Source: Falsirhodobacter sp. 20TX0035
Lineage (GTDB): Bacteria > Pseudomonadota > Alphaproteobacteria > Rhodobacterales > Rhodobacteraceae
Reading direction: 5' to 3'
Length of the DNA stretch: 64,000 bases
Assembly: GCF_028307215.1 (NCBI RefSeq)
Contig: NZ_JAQMHV010000001.1
Location: forward strand, 372,001-436,000
Below the pieces are notes generated by a model. It searched no databases, was not told the DNA's origin, and saw nothing but the letters and a program-made list of their open reading frames with translations. Below are positions 60,090 to 64,000 of the stretch, piece by piece; the stretch's first letter is position 1, and each line of letters begins with the position of its first letter. Position numbers and translations under genes: made by a program.

Positions 60090-62138
60090 ATGACCGTCCG
60101 CTCGCTCTATCACCCCACGGTTCTTCTGGCGCTGGCACTGACGGCGGTCATCGTGATGATGGTCCTGCCCGTGCCCGCCTGGGCGCTGGACGTGGGCCTT
60201 GCCATCTCGTTCGCGCTGGCGATCCTGATGCTGACGGTGACGCTGTTCATCGAACGGCCGCTGGATTTCTCGGCCTTTCCGACGATCCTTCTGGCCTCGC
60301 TCGTGCTGCGTCTGGCGCTGAACGTCAGCTCCACCAAGCTGATCATCGGACAGGGCCACACCGGCACGGACGCCGCCGGCCACGTGATCGAGCAGTTCGC
60401 CTATTTCGTCATGGGCGGCAACATCCTGCTGGGGATCGTGATCTTCTGCGTGCTGTTGATCGTGAACTTCATCGTCATCACGAAAGGCGCCGGCCGCATG
60501 GCCGAGGTGGGGGCCCGCTTCGCGCTGGACGGGATGCCCGGCAAGCAGCTGGCGATCGACGCCGACATGGCCGCCGGCGCCATCGACCACACCGAGGCAA
60601 AGGCCCGCCGCGAACGCGAACTGGCCGAAACGAACTTCTTCGGCGCGCTGGACGGCGCGTCGAAATTCGTGAAGGGCGATGCGGTGGCGGGCCTGCTGAT
60701 CACCGGGCTGAACATCGTCGTCGGGCTGATGGCAGGCATCTTCCTGCACGACATGCCCGCTGGCCGCGCGTTCGAAACCTACGCCATCCTGACGGTGGGC
60801 GACGGCCTTGTGGGGCAGATCCCGGCGGTCCTCATCTCCATCGCGACGGCGCTTCTGCTGACACGCGGCGATGCGCGGGGCACGGCCGACATCGCCTTCT
60901 TCGAACAGCTGGGCCGCTATCCGGCAGCGCTGGGAACCGTGGCCGCGCTGATGGCCATGTTCGCCATCGTGCCGGGCATGCCCTTCCTGCCCTTCATCTG
61001 CGCCGCCGCCGCGCTGGCCGCCGGCGCGTGGTTCGGTGCGAAGCGGAAGAAACAGCCCCCGGTGGCCGAGGTGGAGGCGGCCCCGGCCCAACGTTCCATG
61101 GGTGACATCCTCGATTTCGACGACATCCACATCGAATTCGCCCCCGACCTGGTGCCGATGGTGCTGGACCCGGCCACGGGGCTCGATGCACGCATCAACA
61201 ACATGCGCACCCACATCGCCAGCGCCTTCGGCCTGATCCTGCCCGAGATGCGGCTGACGGACGAGGCCGCCCTGCCCCCCGGCACCTACCGCATCCGCCT
61301 GCACGGGGTGGAACGCGCGCGCGACCGTCTGCGCCCCGACCGGGCGCTGGCGCTGCTGGTGGACGGCGTTCTCGCCCCCGACGGGGAAGACGTGCGCGAA
61401 CCCGTCTATGGCGCCGCCGCCCGCTGGATCCCCCGCGACCGGCACGAGGATGCCGCCTTGGCCGGCATGACCGTGGTCAGCCCGGCCGAGGTTCTGGCGA
61501 CCCACCTGCTGGAGGTGCTGAAGATCAACCTTGGCCGTCTTCTGACGCTGAAGGGCCTGCGCCGCCTTCTGGACGAATTCACGAACCTGTCCGATCCCGC
61601 CCGGTCCGCCGCGAACCGCCGCCTTTTGGACGAACTGGTGCCCGACAAGGTGCCGGTCGATCTGCTGCTGTCCGTCCTGCGCCTGCTGCTGGAAGAGCGG
61701 GTGTCCATCCGCAACCTGCCCCTGATCCTGGAGGCGATCGCCGAAGGCCGCAGTCTCGGCACGCCCGAGGCGGTGACGGAGCATGTGCGCCAGCGCCTCG
61801 GCTTCCAAATGGTGGCCGAGCTGCGGCGCGGCGACGGGACGATCCCCCTGATCCAGCTGGCGCAGGAATGGGAGCAGACCTTTGCCCGCCACACGATGGA
61901 CGGCGCGCGCGACGTGGCCCTGCCCCCCGACCTGTTCAACCGCCTGGCTGCGAACCTGGCCGGCCAGCTGAACAAGGCGGCCGAGATGGGGGCCCATCCG
62001 GCCATCGTCACCTCCACCCTTCGTCGCCGGTTCCTGCGCACGGTGGTGGCGGCCAAGGGTCTGGGGGCGCCGGTCCTGTCCTATGACGAGATCGGTCTGG
62101 ACGCCAAGCCCGCGATGATCGGCGTGGTGGCGGCGTGA
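60090..62138 (+). CDS. flhA: Flagellar export gate protein FlhA
   Basis: 682 residues; the large export-gate component. The N-terminal half has about eight membrane helices (LLALALTAVIVMMVLPVPAWALDVGLAISFALAILM and so on). The FHIPEP signature is in VGARFALDGMPGKQLAIDADMAAGAI, and the proton-linked conserved Asp region is present. The C-terminal cytoplasmic ring domain starts near residue 330 and includes VVSPAEVLATHLLEVLKINLGRLLTLKGLRRLLDEF. GTGA overlap with fliR. Confidence 0.95.
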   Translation: MTVRSLYHPTVLLALALTAVIVMMVLPVPAWALDVGLAISFALAILMLTVTLFIERPLDFSAFPTILLASLVLRLALNVSSTKLIIGQGHTGTDAAGHVIEQFAYFVMGGNILLGIVIFCVLLIVNFIVITKGAGRMAEVGARFALDGMPGKQLAIDADMAAGAIDHTEAKARRERELAETNFFGALDGASKFVKGDAVAGLLITGLNIVVGLMAGIFLHDMPAGRAFETYAILTVGDGLVGQIPAVLISIATALLLTRGDARGTADIAFFEQLGRYPAALGTVAALMAMFAIVPGMPFLPFICAAAALAAGAWFGAKRKKQPPVAEVEAAPAQRSMGDILDFDDIHIEFAPDLVPMVLDPATGLDARINNMRTHIASAFGLILPEMRLTDEAALPPGTYRIRLHGVERARDRLRPDRALALLVDGVLAPDGEDVREPVYGAAARWIPRDRHEDAALAGMTVVSPAEVLATHLLEVLKINLGRLLTLKGLRRLLDEFTNLSDPARSAANRRLLDELVPDKVPVDLLLSVLRLLLEERVSIRNLPLILEAIAEGRSLGTPEAVTEHVRQRLGFQMVAELRRGDGTIPLIQLAQEWEQTFARHTMDGARDVALPPDLFNRLAANLAGQLNKAAEMGAHPAIVTSTLRRRFLRTVVAAKGLGAPVLSYDEIGLDAKPAMIGVVAA

Positions 62139-62887
62139 CCGAACTGTTCGCGATCCTGACCCAGCTGACGGGGCAAAGTGAGGAGATCTGGCGGCAGGGC
62201 TTTGCGATCTTCCTGCGGCTGGGGGCCCTCGCGGCGTTGTTGCCGGGCTTTGGCGAGGCGGCGGTGCCGCAGCGGGTGAAGCTGGGTCTGGCGCTGGCCT
62301 TCACGCTGGTTGTCGCCCCGGGGGTGGAGGTTCCGGCGCTGACCCTTGGCGGCTATGGCGCCGAGGTGGTGGTGGGTCTGGCCCTGGGTCTGGGGCTGCG
62401 CCTTCTGGTGCTGGCGCTGCAAACGGCGGGGGCGATGATCGCCAACGCCACATCCTTGTCGCAGATCCTGGGCGGGGCGGGCGAACCCCAACCCGCCATC
62501 GGCCATCTTCTGACGATGGGGGGGCTGGCGCTGGCCATGGCCGCCGACCTGCACCTGCGGGTGGCAGAGTTCCTGATCCTGTCCTATCGCCTCTTCCCCG
62601 TCGGCCTGCTGCCCGATTCGGGCGGGATGGCGGAGTGGGGGACGGCGCAGGTGGCGCAGGCCTTCCACCTCGCCTTCGTGCTAGCCGCGCCCTTTGTCGC
62701 GGGATCGCTGATCTACAACGTCGCGATCGGCATCATCAACCGCGCGATGCCGCAACTGATGGTGTCCATGATCGGGGCGCCCGCGCTGGGTCTGGGCGTG
62801 CTGATCCTTCTGGCCATCCTGACGCCGCTGGTGCTGACGGTCTGGCTGTCCCACCTCAACGGCTGGCTGGAGCGCCCCTTCGGATGA
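62135..62887 (+). CDS. fliR: Flagellar export gate protein FliR
   Basis: 250-residue membrane protein with about six helices. Typical segments are FAIFLRLGALAALLPGFGEAAVPQRVKLGLALAFTLVVAP, LRLLVLALQTAGAMIANATSLSQIL and ISMIGAPALGLGVLILLAIL-like VSMIGAPALGLGVLILLAILTPLVL. The GTG start overlaps the flhA stop; the stop overlaps flhB (ATGA). fliQ is not adjacent. Confidence 0.94.
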   Translation: MTELFAILTQLTGQSEEIWRQGFAIFLRLGALAALLPGFGEAAVPQRVKLGLALAFTLVVAPGVEVPALTLGGYGAEVVVGLALGLGLRLLVLALQTAGAMIANATSLSQILGGAGEPQPAIGHLLTMGGLALAMAADLHLRVAEFLILSYRLFPVGLLPDSGGMAEWGTAQVAQAFHLAFVLAAPFVAGSLIYNVAIGIINRAMPQLMVSMIGAPALGLGVLILLAILTPLVLTVWLSHLNGWLERPFG

Positions 62888-63957
62888 GCGAGGGCGCCGA
62901 GAAGGAACACGAACCGACCCAGAAGAAGCTGGACGACGCGCGCGCCGAAGGCGACATACCGCGGTCCCAGGATCTGACATGGGCGGCGGTTCTGGGCGGC
63001 TTCGTCCTTGCGGCGGCGATGGCGGGGCCGGCGGCCCTTCAGAAGGCGGGCGAGACGGCGGAGGTTCTGCTGGATCAGGCGGACCGGCTGGCCCCCCTGA
63101 TGTCCACCAGGGCCGGCGCGCCGATCGCCGGGCTGATCCTGCAACTGGGGCTGGCCATGTGGCCGTTCCTGCTGATCCCGATGGTGGCCGCGATGCTGGC
63201 GCTGGTGGTGCAGCGCGCCGTCGTGGTGACACCGAAGAACCTTGCCCCCAAGTCATCCCGCATCTCCCCCCTGTCCAATGCCAAGCAGAAGTTCGGACCG
63301 GAGGGTCTGGTCGAGTTCGGCAAGAGCCTTGGGAAGATGCTGATCATCGGGGCGCTGCTGGTCTGGTTCCTGCGCAGTGAATCCGACCGGATCATGGGGA
63401 TGCTGTATCTGGATCCCAGCGGGGCGATGTCGGTGATGCTGGGCATGGTGACCCGGTTCCTGGGGCTGGCCTTCGGCGTGGCGCTGGTGATCGGGGGGGC
63501 CGACTTCCTGTGGCAGCGCCTGCGCTTCACCAAGCGCAACCGCATGTCCCGGCAAGAGGTGGTGGACGAGCACAAATCCTCCGAAGGCGATCCGCACATG
63601 AAGCACCAGCGCCGCCAGCGGGGCATGCAGATCGCGATGAACAAGATGCTGGCCGAGGTGCCGAAGGCGGATGTCGTGCTGGTGAACCCGACCCATTACG
63701 CCGTCGCCCTGAAATGGGACCGGGCGGCGGGGCGCGCGCCCGTCTGCGTGGCCAAGGGCGTGGACGAGGTGGCAGCCCGCATCCGTGAACGCGCGGCCGA
63801 GGCGGGCGTCCCGATCCACCGCGATCCGCCCGCGGCCCGCGCGCTCCACGCCTCGCTGGAGGTGGGGGACACCATCCACCCCGATCATTACCGTGCCGTC
63901 GCCGCTGCGATCCGCTTCGCCGACGCCATGCGCAAGAAGGCAAAGGAACGCGGATGA
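62884..63957 (+). CDS. flhB: Flagellar export specificity switch protein FlhB
   Basis: 357 residues; sets export order by self-cleavage. The N-terminus EKEHEPTQKKLDDARAEGDIPRSQDL is diagnostic. Four membrane helices follow, then the cytoplasmic domain with the autocleavage motif N268-P-T-H271 (in VVLVNPTHYAVALKW). EHKSSEGDPHMKHQRRQR is the conserved pre-cleavage linker. Coupled to fliR and to the next gene by 4-bp overlaps. Confidence 0.95.
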   Translation: MSEGAEKEHEPTQKKLDDARAEGDIPRSQDLTWAAVLGGFVLAAAMAGPAALQKAGETAEVLLDQADRLAPLMSTRAGAPIAGLILQLGLAMWPFLLIPMVAAMLALVVQRAVVVTPKNLAPKSSRISPLSNAKQKFGPEGLVEFGKSLGKMLIIGALLVWFLRSESDRIMGMLYLDPSGAMSVMLGMVTRFLGLAFGVALVIGGADFLWQRLRFTKRNRMSRQEVVDEHKSSEGDPHMKHQRRQRGMQIAMNKMLAEVPKADVVLVNPTHYAVALKWDRAAGRAPVCVAKGVDEVAARIRERAAEAGVPIHRDPPAARALHASLEVGDTIHPDHYRAVAAAIRFADAMRKKAKERG

Positions 63958-64000
63958 ACCGTCTGGACCGGCTGAAGAAGATCGCGGACCTGATCCTGGA
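63954..64000 (+). CDS. Start of a further flagellar-operon gene, cut by the window edge
   Basis: ATG overlaps the flhB stop (ATGA). Only MNRLDRLKKIADLIL can be read, an amphipathic helical start. The position suggests a small coiled-coil flagellar protein, but nothing more can be said from 15 residues. Confidence 0.5.
   Translation, partial: MNRLDRLKKIADLIL

Noticed and set aside
59643-61997. 784-codon open frame antisense to flhA
   Set aside because: Composition typical of shadow frames; flhA on the other strand is unmistakable.
1-64000. CRISPR arrays, insertion sequences, tRNA-linked attachment sites or prophage
   Set aside because: No regularly spaced repeats, transposase or integrase frames, or tRNA genes were seen.

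Overview
The window looks like a chromosomal segment of a high-GC Rhodobacteraceae/Paracoccaceae alphaproteobacterium. This rests on gene content: ETF-ubiquinone oxidoreductase, a TIGR02302/DUF4175 protein, an ftsE-ftsX-plsC run, a dgcN-dgcA-D-transaminase run, and a flagellar cluster of the CtrA-controlled alphaproteobacterial (Fla2-like) type. I do not assign a genus. I saw no rRNA, tRNA, insertion sequence, integrase or CRISPR array, and most of the window is ordinary core genome.

Layout. 1-7.2 kb: 3'-part of an Lhr-type helicase, hemF, a lipoprotein, an rsmC-like methyltransferase coupled to clpS, a HAD hydrolase, and a D,D-carboxypeptidase with a C-terminal SPOR-like region. 7.2-14.1 kb (minus strand): a yejABEF-type peptide ABC transporter followed by a glycosyltransferase, with a membrane-anchored cytochrome c upstream. 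14.6-20.2 kb: pheA, a Sua5/TsaC tRNA-modification gene, a lipoprotein, azlCD, a GNAT acetyltransferase, and greA with a membrane protein. 20.4-27 kb: ETF-QO, a TPR protein, ispE, a polyprenyl diphosphate synthase, a DUF2007 protein, a TrmN6-like methyltransferase and a YdcH-like peptide. 27-34.4 kb: EAL phosphodiesterase, tag, a TlpA-like thioredoxin, argH, two tiny lipoproteins, lysA and the DUF4175 protein. 34.4-38.8 kb: zinc-ribbon protein, ftsEX, plsC, an FMN-binding flavoprotein and accA. 39.2-43.2 kb: a D-glutamate catabolic operon (dgcN, dgcA, D-amino-acid transaminase) facing a small secreted protein and an N-formylglutamate-amidohydrolase-family gene. 43.3-51.1 kb: pyk, rpmI-rplT, pheS, a foreign-looking ORF, pheT, and panBC. 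51.2-64 kb: an L,D-transpeptidase and a flagellar cluster in two diverging operons (fliF-fliH-fliN-fliP leftward; fliL to flhB and beyond rightward).

How parts work together. The flagellar genes encode the MS ring, part of the export gate (FliP, FliR, FlhA, FlhB), FliN, the stator MotA and its accessory proteins, and a peptidoglycan lytic enzyme. A TTAA-N7-TTAG sequence at the right distance from a TATAAC -10 lies between fliF and fliL, which fits CtrA control. The dgc genes should acetylate D-glutamate, epimerise it and leave N-acetyl-L-glutamate. The neighbouring amidohydrolase is a plausible but untested deacylase for the last step.

The most unusual items are a roughly 51% GC membrane-protein gene lodged exactly between pheS and pheT, with stop/start overlaps on both sides; the dgc operon with its operator-like palindrome and 15-bp intercistronic hairpin; an uncharacterised 658-residue secreted protein in the flagellar operon; and two convergent gene pairs whose stop codon sits in the loop of the shared terminator hairpin.
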